Shown: positions 1 through 8,828 of the stretch, piece by piece
Layout of the letters: each line of letters starts with the position of its first letter
Numbering within the stretch: the first letter of the stretch is position 1
Origin: Mycobacterium alsense
GTDB taxonomy: Bacteria > Actinomycetota > Actinomycetes > Mycobacteriales > Mycobacteriaceae
Direction: 5' to 3'
Length of the DNA: 64,000 nt
NCBI RefSeq assembly: GCF_002086635.1
Contig: NZ_MVHD01000001.1
Location: 186,001 to 250,000, forward strand
The notes under the pieces: generated by a model
Database searches by the model: none
What the model was told of the DNA's origin: nothing
Seen by the model: the letters and a program-made list of their open reading frames with translations, nothing else
Translations under genes and position numbers: made by a program

Positions 1-69
1 ACGCCCGTCGTTGGATGGTCGGACACCTGCATCCCCCTTGTTGCGATTACTTCGGTCGGTTGCTGATCG

Positions 70-1071
70 TCATCCCACACCCGCATACGAATGCAGGCCC
101 ACAGTGACCAGGTTAACGAAGAACAGATTGAAGACCATGGCGACGAAACCCACCACGTTGATCCACGCCGCCTTCCTGTCCCGCCATCCCGCGGTCGACC
201 TGGCGTGCAGGTACGCGGCGTAGACCACCCAGGCGACGAACGAAACCGTCTCTTTGGGGTCCCAGCCCCAGTACCGGCCCCAGGCCTCCTCGGCCCAGAT
301 GGCGCCGAAGATGACCCCGAAACCGAACACCGGGAACCCGAAGATCGTGGTGCGGTAGGCGATGCGGTCCAGGGTCTGCGCGTCGGGCAACCGCTGCACC
401 ATCCGGGCCAAGACCCCGTCGGCCTGGGTTTCCCCCTGGGATTCGCCCAGGCGGGACGTGCGCAGCAGGAACAGGATGCTGGCGATGCCGGCGACCATGA
501 ACACGCCGGAACCCAAGCTGACCACCGACACGTGGATGGGCAGCCAGTAGGACTGCAACGCGGGCATCACCGGCGCGGCGTTCGCGTAGAGCCAGCGTCC
601 GGAGACCGTGAGCAGGATCAGCACCGGGACGAGCAGGAATACCCACAGGGCGCGGTGTTGCGGGCGGCGCAACACCACCGCGCCGGCGAGCAGGCCGCAA
701 CAGCAGGTCAGGTTGATGAATTCGTACATGTTGCCCCAGGGCACCCGCAGGGTGGCCAGGCCGCGCAACAGGATGCAGGCCAGCAGCAGGCCGATGCCGA
801 GGTAGACCACGGCCAGCCCGGCGCGCCCGACGCGTTCGTCGACCGGCCGCCGGTCGCCGTCCGCCACGATGCCCGGGACGGCGCTGTCGACGGCGACCGA
901 GCCGGCCAACACCGCCGCGCGGTGGTCGGCGCGGCGGGCGCCCGCCCGGTCGGCTCGGTAGGCCAGCTCGAAGGCCAGCAGCAGCAGCGCGACGACCAGG
1001 GCGACCACCGCCGAGGTGAAGGCCCAGTCCGAGTAGCGGGCCAGCCCGATGTTGATGTGTGTGGTGTTCAT
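70..1071 (-). CDS. ccsA: Cytochrome c biogenesis protein CcsA (system II heme handling)
   Basis: This 333-residue integral membrane protein is the CcsA/CcsB-type partner of ResB that moves heme across the membrane and attaches it to apocytochromes c. It shows many hydrophobic segments and the tryptophan-rich heme-binding WWD signature (WGRYWGWDPKET) near the C-terminus, followed by conserved His-containing loops. The ATG at 1071 overlaps the resB stop as ATGA, so the two are translationally coupled, and the length is close to the 324 residues of M. tuberculosis Rv0529. An open frame continues upstream to 1752 but only overlaps resB. It is the last gene of the operon; 1-69 downstream hold nothing I can call. 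Confidence 0.95.
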   Translation of the reverse strand: MNTTHINIGLARYSDWAFTSAVVALVVALLLLAFELAYRADRAGARRADHRAAVLAGSVAVDSAVPGIVADGDRRPVDERVGRAGLAVVYLGIGLLLACILLRGLATLRVPWGNMYEFINLTCCCGLLAGAVVLRRPQHRALWVFLLVPVLILLTVSGRWLYANAAPVMPALQSYWLPIHVSVVSLGSGVFMVAGIASILFLLRTSRLGESQGETQADGVLARMVQRLPDAQTLDRIAYRTTIFGFPVFGFGVIFGAIWAEEAWGRYWGWDPKETVSFVAWVVYAAYLHARSTAGWRDRKAAWINVVGFVAMVFNLFFVNLVTVGLHSYAGVG

Positions 1072-2708
1072 GTGACGTCCTGTGGGCTCGTGGCCGGTTG
1101 GGGGGCCGGCTCCGGGGCCGGCTCGCCGAGCCCGTCGAGTAACCGCTCGGTCAACCGCTCGAACTCGTCGCCCCACCCGGAGTTGTCGGTGCGCGCCAGC
1201 CCGCCCACCTCGACGTTCACCGTACCGGTCGCCTCGCCGCCCGCCGCGGTGAGCCTGACCCACACCCGGCGGCGGCGCACCAGCAACGACACCAGCAGTC
1301 CGGCCATCATCGTGACGGCGAAGACCAGCACCCAACGCTGGCCCGGGTCGTGGGAGACCTGCAGGTTGACGAACGGCACCGCCCCGTCGAAGCGGACGAC
1401 GGTGCCGTCCTGGTCGAGCCGCACCTCCTGGCCGGCGCGCAGGTTGACCCGCTTCACCTTGGTCAGCCGGCCCTGCTCGACGAGCCGCGGGTCCAGCGTG
1501 AACAGCGACTGCGGCCGCCCGGTGTCCAGGCCGGTGTCGCCGCGGTAGATGTCGACGGCCACCGCGGGGGCGTTGAGCGCCGGGAACCGCGACGACAGCA
1601 GGGTGCCGTCGAGTTGCTCGGTGGGCGCCAGCAGGCCCTGGATCGCGATTTCGTGTTGGCGGCGGTCGGCCGCGGCGGGGTAGCTGCCGGCGGGCGGGTC
1701 GATGCGCGCCACGCCCGACGAGAGCAGGGTCTGCGGGTTGTCCGGTCGCCACTGCACGGTCGACGTGCGCGTCCGCCCGTCGGGGAACGTCACGGTGAAG
1801 GTGGGCGCGTAGCCGTGGCCCTGCAGGTACACCCGGTCACCGCCGACCCGCAGCGGGTGGTTGACCTCCAGCCGGTAGGGCCGCCAACTGTTCGCGGTCA
1901 TGTCGCGCGCGGCCGGGTGGTCCTGGTAGTCGATGTCGGCCGCGAACGACGTGGCCTGGCCCGACGGCAGGTAGTGGGCCGCAAAGTCGTTGACGCGTAT
2001 GCAGATTGGGTGCAGCGACGTGCCGTCGACGGTGTTGCCGGCGCGGAACGAGTCGAACGCGGCCGGCGACGCCGAGCAGAAGCCGGGACCGCCGTCGGCG
2101 ATGACGATGACGTTGCCCTCGTAGCCGAACAGCTTGCCGACGGCCACCGCCACCAGCAGGCCCAGCAGCGAGAAGTGGAAGGCGATGTTGCCGAACTCGC
2201 GCAGGTAGCCCTTCTCGGCGGACACCTCGACGGTCTCGGTGTCGTGGTGACGGATCGCCGTGCGCCAGCCGCGCAGCCGGCCGGTGACCCTGTTGGCCAG
2301 GGCGTTGAGCCGCTCGGGGCCGGCCTGGAGCGTGGCGCCGGCGTGCTTGGGCAGCCGGGCCAGGTTGCGCGGCGCCGCGACCGGGGTGGCGCGCAGGCTG
2401 CGCGCGTGCTCGATCATCCGCGGGGTCAGGCAGCCGACCAGCGAGACGAACAGCAGCACGTAGATCGCGGTGAACCAGAAGCTGGAGAACACGTCGAAGG
2501 CCTGCACCCGTTCCAGCCAGGGCCCGATCATGCGATGCGTTCTGAGGTAGTCGTCGACCTTGCCGGCGTTGAGGCTGCGCTGCGGCAGCAGCGCGCCGGG
2601 GATCGCGCCCAGGGCGAGCAGGAACAGCAGCACCAGCGCGGTGCCCATGGACGTCAGCGCGCGCCAGGCGTTGCGCCCCCACGCGAGCGGCGCCACTCGC
2701 GCGCTCAA
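1068..2708 (-). CDS. resB: Cytochrome c biogenesis protein ResB
   Basis: ResB forms the system II cytochrome c synthetase with CcsA. The protein has an N-terminal pair of membrane segments (starting TSMGTALVLLFLLALG), another near residue 75-95, a large extracytoplasmic domain and a final membrane segment near residue 450 (WVLVFAVTMMAGLLVSLLV). The TTG at 2708 overlaps the ccdA stop (TTGA), giving 546 residues; a GTG four codons later at 2696 gives 542. Both fit Rv0528 (529 residues). I prefer the overlapping TTG because every junction in this operon is overlapped. The C-terminal tail is Pro-rich (PAPEPAPQPA) and probably disordered. Confidence 0.92.
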   Translation of the reverse strand: MSARVAPLAWGRNAWRALTSMGTALVLLFLLALGAIPGALLPQRSLNAGKVDDYLRTHRMIGPWLERVQAFDVFSSFWFTAIYVLLFVSLVGCLTPRMIEHARSLRATPVAAPRNLARLPKHAGATLQAGPERLNALANRVTGRLRGWRTAIRHHDTETVEVSAEKGYLREFGNIAFHFSLLGLLVAVAVGKLFGYEGNVIVIADGGPGFCSASPAAFDSFRAGNTVDGTSLHPICIRVNDFAAHYLPSGQATSFAADIDYQDHPAARDMTANSWRPYRLEVNHPLRVGGDRVYLQGHGYAPTFTVTFPDGRTRTSTVQWRPDNPQTLLSSGVARIDPPAGSYPAAADRRQHEIAIQGLLAPTEQLDGTLLSSRFPALNAPAVAVDIYRGDTGLDTGRPQSLFTLDPRLVEQGRLTKVKRVNLRAGQEVRLDQDGTVVRFDGAVPFVNLQVSHDPGQRWVLVFAVTMMAGLLVSLLVRRRRVWVRLTAAGGEATGTVNVEVGGLARTDNSGWGDEFERLTERLLDGLGEPAPEPAPQPATSPQDVT

Positions 2709-3490
2709 ATCGGCAGCCTCACGTCGGAGACGAACGCGTCGCGCAGCCAGGAGACGAAGTCGTTCCACACCCCGGTGACCAGCAGCGCGCCGACCGCGAT
2801 CAGCAGCGCCCCGCCGAAGACCTGGATGGCGCGGGTGTGCCGCCGCAGCCAGCCCAGCGCCCCCACCGCGCCCGCCGAGCCGAACGCCAGCAACACGAAC
2901 GGGATCCCCAGCCCCAGGCAGTAGGCGATCACCAGCGCGACCCCGCGCGCGACGTTCGCGCCGTCGGTGGCCGAGGCGACCGTGATCACCCCCGTCAGCG
3001 TGGGCCCGAGGCACGGCGTCCACCCGAGCGCGAACACCGCGCCGAGCATCGGCGCCCCCGCGACCGTGGTCAACTGCCGCGGGCTGAACCGGGCCTGGCG
3101 CTGCAGCGCCGGGATCAGGCCCACGAACACCAGCCCCATGACGATGGTCAGCACGCCCCCGGCCCGCTGCAGCACCAGCTGGTTGGTGATCAGCGTGGTG
3201 GTCATGCCCAGGACGGCGACGGTGCCGAGCACGAACACCGTGGTGAACCCGGCCACGAACAGCGCCGCCGAGCCGGCGACCCGCCACCGGGCGGCCGGCG
3301 GGGCCTCGATCGCGCCCGGCGGTTCCGCCTCGCTTTCAGTCACACCCACCACCGCCGCCAGATACGACAGGTAGCCGGGCACCAGCGGCACCACGCACGG
3401 CGAGGCGAACGAGACCAGCCCGGCCAGCAGGCACACGCCCAGCGCCACCAGCAGCGGCCCGGCGGCGGCGATCTGCGCGAAGCCGGTCAC
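2705..3490 (-). CDS. ccdA: Thiol-disulfide transporter CcdA (DsbD-like membrane domain)
   Basis: CcdA passes electrons from cytoplasmic thioredoxin to extracytoplasmic thiol proteins so that apocytochrome cysteines are reduced before heme attachment. The 261-residue protein has six predicted membrane segments and the two conserved reactive-cysteine motifs, SFASPCVVPLVPG in the first segment and LGWTPCLGPTL in the fourth. The GTG at 3490 overlaps the upstream thioredoxin-like stop as GTGA and matches the 259 residues of Rv0527. Partners are the thioredoxin-like lipoprotein upstream and ResB/CcsA downstream. Confidence 0.95.
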   Translation of the reverse strand: MTGFAQIAAAGPLLVALGVCLLAGLVSFASPCVVPLVPGYLSYLAAVVGVTESEAEPPGAIEAPPAARWRVAGSAALFVAGFTTVFVLGTVAVLGMTTTLITNQLVLQRAGGVLTIVMGLVFVGLIPALQRQARFSPRQLTTVAGAPMLGAVFALGWTPCLGPTLTGVITVASATDGANVARGVALVIAYCLGLGIPFVLLAFGSAGAVGALGWLRRHTRAIQVFGGALLIAVGALLVTGVWNDFVSWLRDAFVSDVRLPI

Positions 3491-4077
3491 TCTCGGGCCA
3501 CCCTTTGCACCACGGGCTGCAGGTCCTGGGCCAGCAGCTCGCGCAGGAACACCGCGGCCACCCGGTGCTGGCGGTCCAGCACCAGCGTGGACGGGATCAC
3601 GGTGGTGGGGTACCTGCCGCCGAACGCGATCAGGGTGCGCATCGCCGGATCGTAGATCGACGGGTAGCTCACGTGGTGGTCGTCGACGAAGTCCAGGGCG
3701 GCCTGACGGTTGTTGTCGCGGACGTCGATGCCCAAAAACGCCACCCCGGCGCCCCGGGTGGCGTCGTACACCTGCTGCAGCTGGGCGACCTCGGCCCGGC
3801 ACGGCCCGCACCACTGCCCCCAGATGTTGACGACGACGACCTGGTTCGCGAAGTCGTCGAGGGATCGCGTGTGCGCCGGGTCGGCGAGGTCGGGGCCGGA
3901 CAGCGGGCCCGGGCGCCCGCGGCTTGCGGGCGGATCGTAGTAGATGTCGGTCTTGCCGCCGGGCGAGACGAATTCGAACGTGCCGCCCTGCGCGACGGCA
4001 TCGCGCCCGGAGCAGCCGGCCAGCAGCATGACCAGCAACATGGGCACTGCCGCCCCGGCCACCACCAGCCGTCGCAC
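3487..4077 (-). CDS. Thioredoxin-like lipoprotein for cytochrome c maturation (ResA-like)
   Basis: This is a membrane-anchored thiol reductase that probably receives electrons from CcdA and reduces the CXXCH motif of apocytochrome c. It starts with a lipoprotein signal peptide (lipobox LAGC, cysteine near residue 22) and carries the thioredoxin active site WGQWCGPCRAE followed by the cis-proline region near PSTLVL. The GTG at 4077 lies 2 nt after the stop of the upstream gene; earlier in-frame codons lie inside that gene and lack a good start. Length 196 compares with 216 for Rv0526, so a start inside the upstream gene cannot be excluded. Confidence 0.9.
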   Translation of the reverse strand: MRRLVVAGAAVPMLLVMLLAGCSGRDAVAQGGTFEFVSPGGKTDIYYDPPASRGRPGPLSGPDLADPAHTRSLDDFANQVVVVNIWGQWCGPCRAEVAQLQQVYDATRGAGVAFLGIDVRDNNRQAALDFVDDHHVSYPSIYDPAMRTLIAFGGRYPTTVIPSTLVLDRQHRVAAVFLRELLAQDLQPVVQRVARE

Positions 4078-4079
4078 GC

Positions 4080-4688
4080 CTAACCGCCCGCCGGTTGCCG
4101 ATACTCGACGTCGACCAGCCGGTCGCCGTCGTAGACGAAGGTGGTGACCGAGCCGAGCCCGCATTCCCGCCGGCGCGGGTCGTGCCACAGCCGCCTGCCG
4201 GTCAGGTGCAGCCGCAGCGTCCACACCGGCAGCTGGTGGCTGACGCACACCACCTCGTGGCCGGTCCCGCGGGCACGCGCCTTGTCCACCGCGGTCGCCA
4301 TCCGTGCCGCGACCTCGGCGTAGGGCTCGCCCCACGACGGGGTGAACGGGTTCCGCAGCCGCCACCAGAACCGCGGATCGCGCCACGCGCCGTCGCCGGG
4401 GCCGACGCGGCGGCCCTCGAAGAAGTTGGCCGATTCGATCAGGTCGGGGTCGGTGTCGACGGGCAGGCCATGCTTGGCGGCGACGGGCGCGGCGGTCTCC
4501 TGGGCCCGCTGCAGCGGGGAGGCGATGACCGCGACGATGTCCCGGTCGGCCAGCGCCGCGGCGACCGCATCAGCCTGCGCCCTGCCGTTGTCGGACAGGT
4601 GAAATCCGGGCAGCCGCCCGTAGAGGACGCCGCTGGGGTTGTGCACCTCCCCGTGGCGCACCACGTGGACCCGGGTTGTCTCGGCCAT
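4080..4688 (-). CDS. Histidine phosphatase / phosphoglycerate-mutase-like protein
   Basis: The 202-residue protein belongs to the histidine phosphatase superfamily. It has the RHG motif with the phospho-accepting His (VVRHGEVHNP) near residue 11 and a second catalytic His in VSHQLPVW. The length equals that of Rv0525. The ATG at 4688 shares one nucleotide with the hemL stop. Placement between hemL and cytochrome c maturation genes is conserved in mycobacteria, but the substrate is unknown and I see nothing that assigns true mutase activity. Confidence 0.9.
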   Translation of the reverse strand: MAETTRVHVVRHGEVHNPSGVLYGRLPGFHLSDNGRAQADAVAAALADRDIVAVIASPLQRAQETAAPVAAKHGLPVDTDPDLIESANFFEGRRVGPGDGAWRDPRFWWRLRNPFTPSWGEPYAEVAARMATAVDKARARGTGHEVVCVSHQLPVWTLRLHLTGRRLWHDPRRRECGLGSVTTFVYDGDRLVDVEYRQPAGG

Positions 4689-6025
4689 CAGGGCCCGTCC
4701 TCCCGGGTGGCCTCGGCGGCCCGGCGGGCCGCGAACGGCAGCGCCGCGGCGATCCGCTCGAACGCGGCGTCGTCCAGCGCCGTCGAGACGAACCACGCCT
4801 CGAAGGCGCTGCACGGCGGGTAGACGCCTGCCTCCAGCAGGCCGTGAAAGAACGGCGGGTAGCGCCACGTCTGGCTCGCCCGCGCGGACGCGAAGTCGGT
4901 GACCGGTGCCTCGCCGAAGAACACGCTGAGCATGTTGCCGGCACGCGAAACCTGATGTGGCACACCCTCTTTGGTCAGGACCCCGGACAGCAACGCGGCC
5001 AGGCGGTCGGCGTTGGCGTCCAGCGCGGCGTAGGCCGCGTCGTCGGCGGCGCGCAGCGTGGCCAGCCCGGCGGCCACCGCCACGGGGTTACCCGACAGCG
5101 TCCCGGCCTGATACACCGGGCCCAGCGGCGCCAGCCGCTCCATCACGTCGGCCCGGCCGCCGAACGCGGCGGCCGGCAGCCCGCCGCTCATCACCTTGCC
5201 GAAGGTGAACAGGTCGGCGGCGACGGGATCGATTCCGTACCAACCGCTTCGGCTGACGCGGAACCCGGTCATCACCTCGTCGACGATGAGCAGCGCGCCG
5301 TGCTCGGCGGTGGCCGCGCGCAGCGCCGCGTTGTAACCCGGGGCCGGGGGGACGACCCCCATGTTGCCCGGGCTGGCCTCGGTGATCACGGCGGCGATCT
5401 CCTCGCCGAGGCGGGCGAAGGTCTGCCGCACGGCGTCGATGTCGTTGTAGGGCAACACGATTGTGTCAGCGGCCGCCGCGCCGGTCACCCCCGGGGAGGA
5501 CGGCAAGCCCAGCGTCGCCACCCCGGAGCCCGCGTCGGCGAGCAGCGCGTCAACGTGGCCGTGGTAGCACCCGGCGAACTTGACGACCTTGGCCCTGCCG
5601 GTGAATCCCCGGGCCAACCGCACCGCGCTCATGGTGGCCTCGGTGCCGGAGTTCACCAGCCGGATCCGCTCGACCGGCGCCACCCGCCCGATGATCTCGC
5701 CGGCCAGCTCGCTCTCCGCCGGCGTCGGCGCCCCGAAGGACAGGCCCGACGCGGCGGCCCCGGCGACGGCGTCGACCACGGCCGGGTGGGCGTGCCCCAG
5801 GATCATCGGCCCCCAGGAACAGACCAGGTCGACGTAGCGGTTGCCGTCGGCGTCGGTGAGCCAGCACCCGCGGGCCCCGGTGATGAAGCGCGGGGTGCCG
5901 CCGACCGCCGTGAACGCCCGCACCGGGGAGTTCACCCCGCCCGGAATGACGGCGCACGCGTCCTCGAACAGCTTCGCCGACGCGGTCACCGCCGCCGGGG
6001 CGCGCGCGGCCTGGTCACTACCCAT
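4688..6025 (-). CDS. hemL: Glutamate-1-semialdehyde 2,1-aminomutase
   Basis: HemL converts glutamate-1-semialdehyde to 5-aminolevulinate, the last step of the C5 route to heme precursors. The 445-residue protein is a fold-type I PLP aminotransferase: it shows the [17 protein letters not shown] cofactor/substrate region, the GTEATMSA phosphate-binding motif and the PLP lysine in [10 protein letters not shown]. It is the first gene of the minus-strand operon that continues into cytochrome c maturation, so heme supply and heme attachment are co-transcribed. The ATG at 6025 is the first good start. Confidence 0.97.
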   Translation of the reverse strand: MGSDQAARAPAAVTASAKLFEDACAVIPGGVNSPVRAFTAVGGTPRFITGARGCWLTDADGNRYVDLVCSWGPMILGHAHPAVVDAVAGAAASGLSFGAPTPAESELAGEIIGRVAPVERIRLVNSGTEATMSAVRLARGFTGRAKVVKFAGCYHGHVDALLADAGSGVATLGLPSSPGVTGAAAADTIVLPYNDIDAVRQTFARLGEEIAAVITEASPGNMGVVPPAPGYNAALRAATAEHGALLIVDEVMTGFRVSRSGWYGIDPVAADLFTFGKVMSGGLPAAAFGGRADVMERLAPLGPVYQAGTLSGNPVAVAAGLATLRAADDAAYAALDANADRLAALLSGVLTKEGVPHQVSRAGNMLSVFFGEAPVTDFASARASQTWRYPPFFHGLLEAGVYPPCSAFEAWFVSTALDDAAFERIAAALPFAARRAAEATREDGP

Positions 6026-6076
6026 GCCGACCAGTGTTCCAGCCGCCGCCGACCGTTCAACTACAGGGTGTAGCAG

Positions 6077-6418
6077 TCAGGCGCCCTGCCGGTCGGCTTC
6101 CTGGGCGGCCTGCAGGTTGTGCCGCGCGGCTTCGCGTTCCCGTTCGGCCGCAAGCCGGTGGGCGGCGACGTCGCCGAGGCCCTCGAGGACCGCCCGTTCG
6201 TGCACCTCGGCGGCGCGTTCGTGCGCGGCGCCGGCCTGGTAATGGCGACGGGCCGCGCGGTCATGGGCCGCCCGGTCGCGTTCGCGGCCGCGCTCGGCGT
6301 GCCGCGCGGCCCGCTGGACATCCTCGGCCGTGACGGCCTTGCGGGCGGCGAGCTCTTCGCCCCTGAGCAGCAATTGCTCGGCGCGTTGGCCGGCCTCGTC
6401 ACCCGGTGAATCGGCCAT
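6077..6418 (-). CDS. Small charged alanine-rich helical protein, function unknown
   Basis: A 113-residue hypothetical protein made almost entirely of Ala, Arg, Glu and His, with repeated patterns such as RAARHAERGRERDRAAHDRAARRHY, which I write only as a composition note. It should be one long amphipathic helix or coiled coil. No signal peptide or membrane segment is visible. It lies 51 nt upstream of hemL on the same strand and diverges from the nitroreductase-fold gene. I do not recognise a family. The opposite strand is also open here, but its translation is disordered-looking, so this strand is preferred. Confidence 0.6.
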   Translation of the reverse strand: MADSPGDEAGQRAEQLLLRGEELAARKAVTAEDVQRAARHAERGRERDRAAHDRAARRHYQAGAAHERAAEVHERAVLEGLGDVAAHRLAAEREREAARHNLQAAQEADRQGA

Positions 6419-6491
6419 GGAGTCACACTACGCTCGCGGGGTCGCGCCGCATGCCTTGATGGCGATCGGCCCCGCGAGTTGGATGGGCAGC

Positions 6492-6887
6492 ATGCAACTT
6501 CCTCAACGACTCGCGCGCTTCAACCGGCACGTCACCAATCCCGTCCAGCGGTTGTGGGCCGGTTGGCTCCCACCGTTCGGGATCGTCGAGCACGTCGGGC
6601 GCCGCTCGGGCAAGCGGTACCGCACCCCGGTGAACGTGTTCAACGCCACCGTCGACGGCAAGCCGGGCGTGGCGATCGTGCTGACCTACGGGCCCGACCG
6701 CGACTGGCTGAAGAATCTCACCGCCGCGGGGGGCGGGCGGATGCGCCGCAACGGCAAGAGCTTCGACGTTTCCGATCCGCGGGTGGTCACCCGCGACGAG
6801 GCGGCGGCTCAGGTCAGCAACGCGGCGCGGCCGGTCTTTTCCCGGCTGCCGTTCGAACACGCCGTGGTGCTCACCAAGTCGGGCTGA
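6492..6887 (+). CDS. Deazaflavin-dependent nitroreductase family protein (DDN-like)
   Basis: The 131-residue protein matches the small split-barrel DDN/F420-dependent oxidoreductase family, marked by the N-terminal GRRSGKRYRTPVNVF pattern and the later LTYGPDRDWLKNLTAAGGG and DPRVV motifs. Members use or bind the deazaflavin F420 to reduce quinones or nitro compounds. Length and position agree with Rv0523c. The ATG at 6492 is chosen for this length; another ATG at 6483 would add three residues. The biological substrate cannot be read from the sequence. Confidence 0.85.
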   Translation: MQLPQRLARFNRHVTNPVQRLWAGWLPPFGIVEHVGRRSGKRYRTPVNVFNATVDGKPGVAIVLTYGPDRDWLKNLTAAGGGRMRRNGKSFDVSDPRVVTRDEAAAQVSNAARPVFSRLPFEHAVVLTKSG

Positions 6888-7044
6888 CTGGACCGGGGCC
6901 GAGCGGGTATACGGCCTCAGTGACCGGCACCGCCACCGGGCCGGTCGAAAAGTTGGGTGCCGCAGCGCAATCCGCCGGCCGGGACCCCTGGCCCGCGCGG
7001 GAGCGCAGGTTGCCCGAACGCACCCAGCAGAAAGGAGAGCCAGC

Positions 7045-7257
7045 ATGCCCGAACCGGAGGACCACAGGAGCGATCCCCGCCATCACACGCTCAAATTGAA
7101 GGCGATGCTCGAGGAGGCGTGCCGACACGCGCGTGAGGACATCGCCAAGATCGAAGACCCCAAGGGGCAGGCCCTTTTCGAGGTGACCGCCGAGGTGTTG
7201 GGCGGGTTGCTGAACGCCTACAACGACTACGAGCTGCGCGCGCCGGCCTGGCACTAA
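7045..7257 (+). CDS. Conserved-looking 70-residue protein, function unknown
   Basis: A small soluble protein (70 residues) with a well-placed ribosome binding site AAAGGAGAG 8-10 nt before its ATG. It begins with a charged disordered stretch and then forms probable helices (KAMLEEACRHAREDIAKI and FEVTAEVLGGLLNAYNDYE). Its stop overlaps the gabP stop tail-to-tail (7254-7257). I do not recognise a domain. The strong Shine-Dalgarno and balanced amino acid composition support a real gene. The 157-nt gap before it (6888-7044) holds nothing else I can call. Confidence 0.75.
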   Translation: MPEPEDHRSDPRHHTLKLKAMLEEACRHAREDIAKIEDPKGQALFEVTAEVLGGLLNAYNDYELRAPAWH

Positions 7258-8612
7258 GCCGCGCGCCCGGCGCGGCTTCGGCCGCGGACCCGCCCGAAAA
7301 AGTACAGCCCGATCACCACCGCCCAGGACAGCAGGCTGAGCCACAGCTGGCTGCGCGCCGACCGGTCGAACGCCATCTGCACCAATACGGCGGTGATTCC
7401 CGCGAGCGTCAGCACCGACAGGACGGGGTGGAACCACATCTTGATCCGCAGCTCTTCGTCGGGTGTGCGGCGACGCAGGATGATCTGTGACAGCGCGATC
7501 AGCCAATAGACGAACAGGATGACCGCGCCCGAGGAGTTGAGCAGGAAGAGAAACACGGTATTCGGCGCGACCCACGCCATGACGACGCACCCGAAGCCGA
7601 TCGCCGACGAGCACAAGATGGCAAGGTGCGGGACCCCGCGCCCGCTGAGCCGGACCAACCGTTCCGGTGCCTCGCGCCGGTCGGCGAGCACGAACAGCAT
7701 CCGCGACGCCGTGTAGAGCCCTGAGTTCAGGCAGGACAGCACGGCGGTGAGCACAACGGCGTTCATGACCTGATCCGCGCCGCGCAGACCCATGTGCTTG
7801 AGCGCGGCGACGTAGGGCGAGGCGCCCGTCTCCAGGGAATTCCACGGCAGGATCAGCACGAGCAAAAACACCGAACCGACGAAGAAGATCCCGATGCGCG
7901 CCACCACCGACCGCGTCGCCCGTTGGACCGCGAACTCGGGATCGCGGCTTTCGGCGGCCGCGACGGTGACGATCTCGGCCCCGACCATGGAGAAGATCAC
8001 GACGACGATGGCCGCGAAGACCGCGCCGACCCCCTTCGGAAAGGGCCCGCCGTGCGAGGTGAGGTTGCTGAAGTCCGTGTGATGGCCCGGCAACAAGCCC
8101 AGCACGTAAAGCGAGCCGATGGCGAGGAACACCACGATGGTGGCGACTTTGATTCCGGCGAACCAGAATTCGAATTCGCCGAACGATGTCACCGAGAACA
8201 GGTTCGTCGCGGTCATCAACAGCATCAGGCACAGCGACAGCAGCCACAGCGGCGCGTGGAACCAGTAGCCGAGGACCTTTGCTCCGGCGACCGCTTCGAA
8301 CCCGACCACGATCACCCAGAAGTACCAATAGAGCCAGGCGACCGAAAATCCCGCCCAGCCGCCGAGGGCGCGGCCCGCGTAGTCGGCGAACGACCCCGTC
8401 GAGGGATTGGCGGCGGCCATCTCGCCGAGCATCCGCATCACCAGGACGATCAGCAGTCCACACAGCGCGTACGTCAGGAACGCGGCGGGGCCGGTGTCCT
8501 TGATCACCACGCCGGAGCCGACGAACAGACCGGCGCCGATCACCCCGCCGAGGGCGATCATGCTGAGCTGCCGCTGCGACAGCCCTTGCCGCAGTTGCGA
8601 AGCGCTGGCCAT
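7254..8612 (-). CDS. gabP: Amino acid / GABA permease of the APC superfamily
   Basis: The 452-residue protein is an amino acid-polyamine-organocation transporter with about 12 membrane segments. It starts with the family motif QRQLSMIALGGVIGAGLFVGSG (shown here only to residue positions 10-31) and carries the conserved ESRDPEFAVQRATRSV cytoplasmic loop. It matches GabP-type permeases of mycobacteria (Rv0522, 434 residues), which import gamma-aminobutyrate or related amino acids by proton symport. ATG 8612 follows the usual short cytoplasmic N-terminus. Substrate specificity is inferred from family and position only. Confidence 0.88.
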   Translation of the reverse strand: MASASQLRQGLSQRQLSMIALGGVIGAGLFVGSGVVIKDTGPAAFLTYALCGLLIVLVMRMLGEMAAANPSTGSFADYAGRALGGWAGFSVAWLYWYFWVIVVGFEAVAGAKVLGYWFHAPLWLLSLCLMLLMTATNLFSVTSFGEFEFWFAGIKVATIVVFLAIGSLYVLGLLPGHHTDFSNLTSHGGPFPKGVGAVFAAIVVVIFSMVGAEIVTVAAAESRDPEFAVQRATRSVVARIGIFFVGSVFLLVLILPWNSLETGASPYVAALKHMGLRGADQVMNAVVLTAVLSCLNSGLYTASRMLFVLADRREAPERLVRLSGRGVPHLAILCSSAIGFGCVVMAWVAPNTVFLFLLNSSGAVILFVYWLIALSQIILRRRTPDEELRIKMWFHPVLSVLTLAGITAVLVQMAFDRSARSQLWLSLLSWAVVIGLYFFGRVRGRSRAGRAA

Positions 8613-8790
8613 GGCTAACCACAGCACATCGGAAAGCGCCGCGCCACGGTGGGCGCTTTTGCGCCGAGGCTGCGCACAGCAGGCCCGGTGGGGGTTAGGG
8701 AGTGCATCGCGGCCCGGGCGGGTAAAGGTCACCGCTTCGCGGCCGCGCGATCACGCCAGATCACGCAATGCTTCCAATTCGGCGTGGCTC

Positions 8791-8812
8791 GGCCGATATC
8801 GACCGATCGGCC
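8791..8812. promoter_or_regulatory. Inverted repeat upstream of the esterase-like gene
   Basis: Within the 216-nt divergent gap 8613-8828 there is an inverted repeat with 7-bp arms (GGCCGAT and ATCGGCC) and an 8-nt spacer. It ends 16 nt before the start codon of the plus-strand gene. It could be an operator or an RNA hairpin that covers the leader. The rest of the gap holds the two divergent promoters, which I cannot place with confidence. Confidence 0.35.
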
Positions 8813-8828
8813 CGGCATTATTGCGATC

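Noticed and set aside
1..69. A plus-strand 70-codon frame beginning at position 11.
   Set aside because: It has no ribosome binding site, runs into the antisense strand of ccsA and has no recognisable features.
70..1752. Possible longer CcsA starting at 1752.
   Set aside because: The extra 227 residues overlap the resB coding region and show no family similarity; the ATGA junction at 1068-1071 explains the start.
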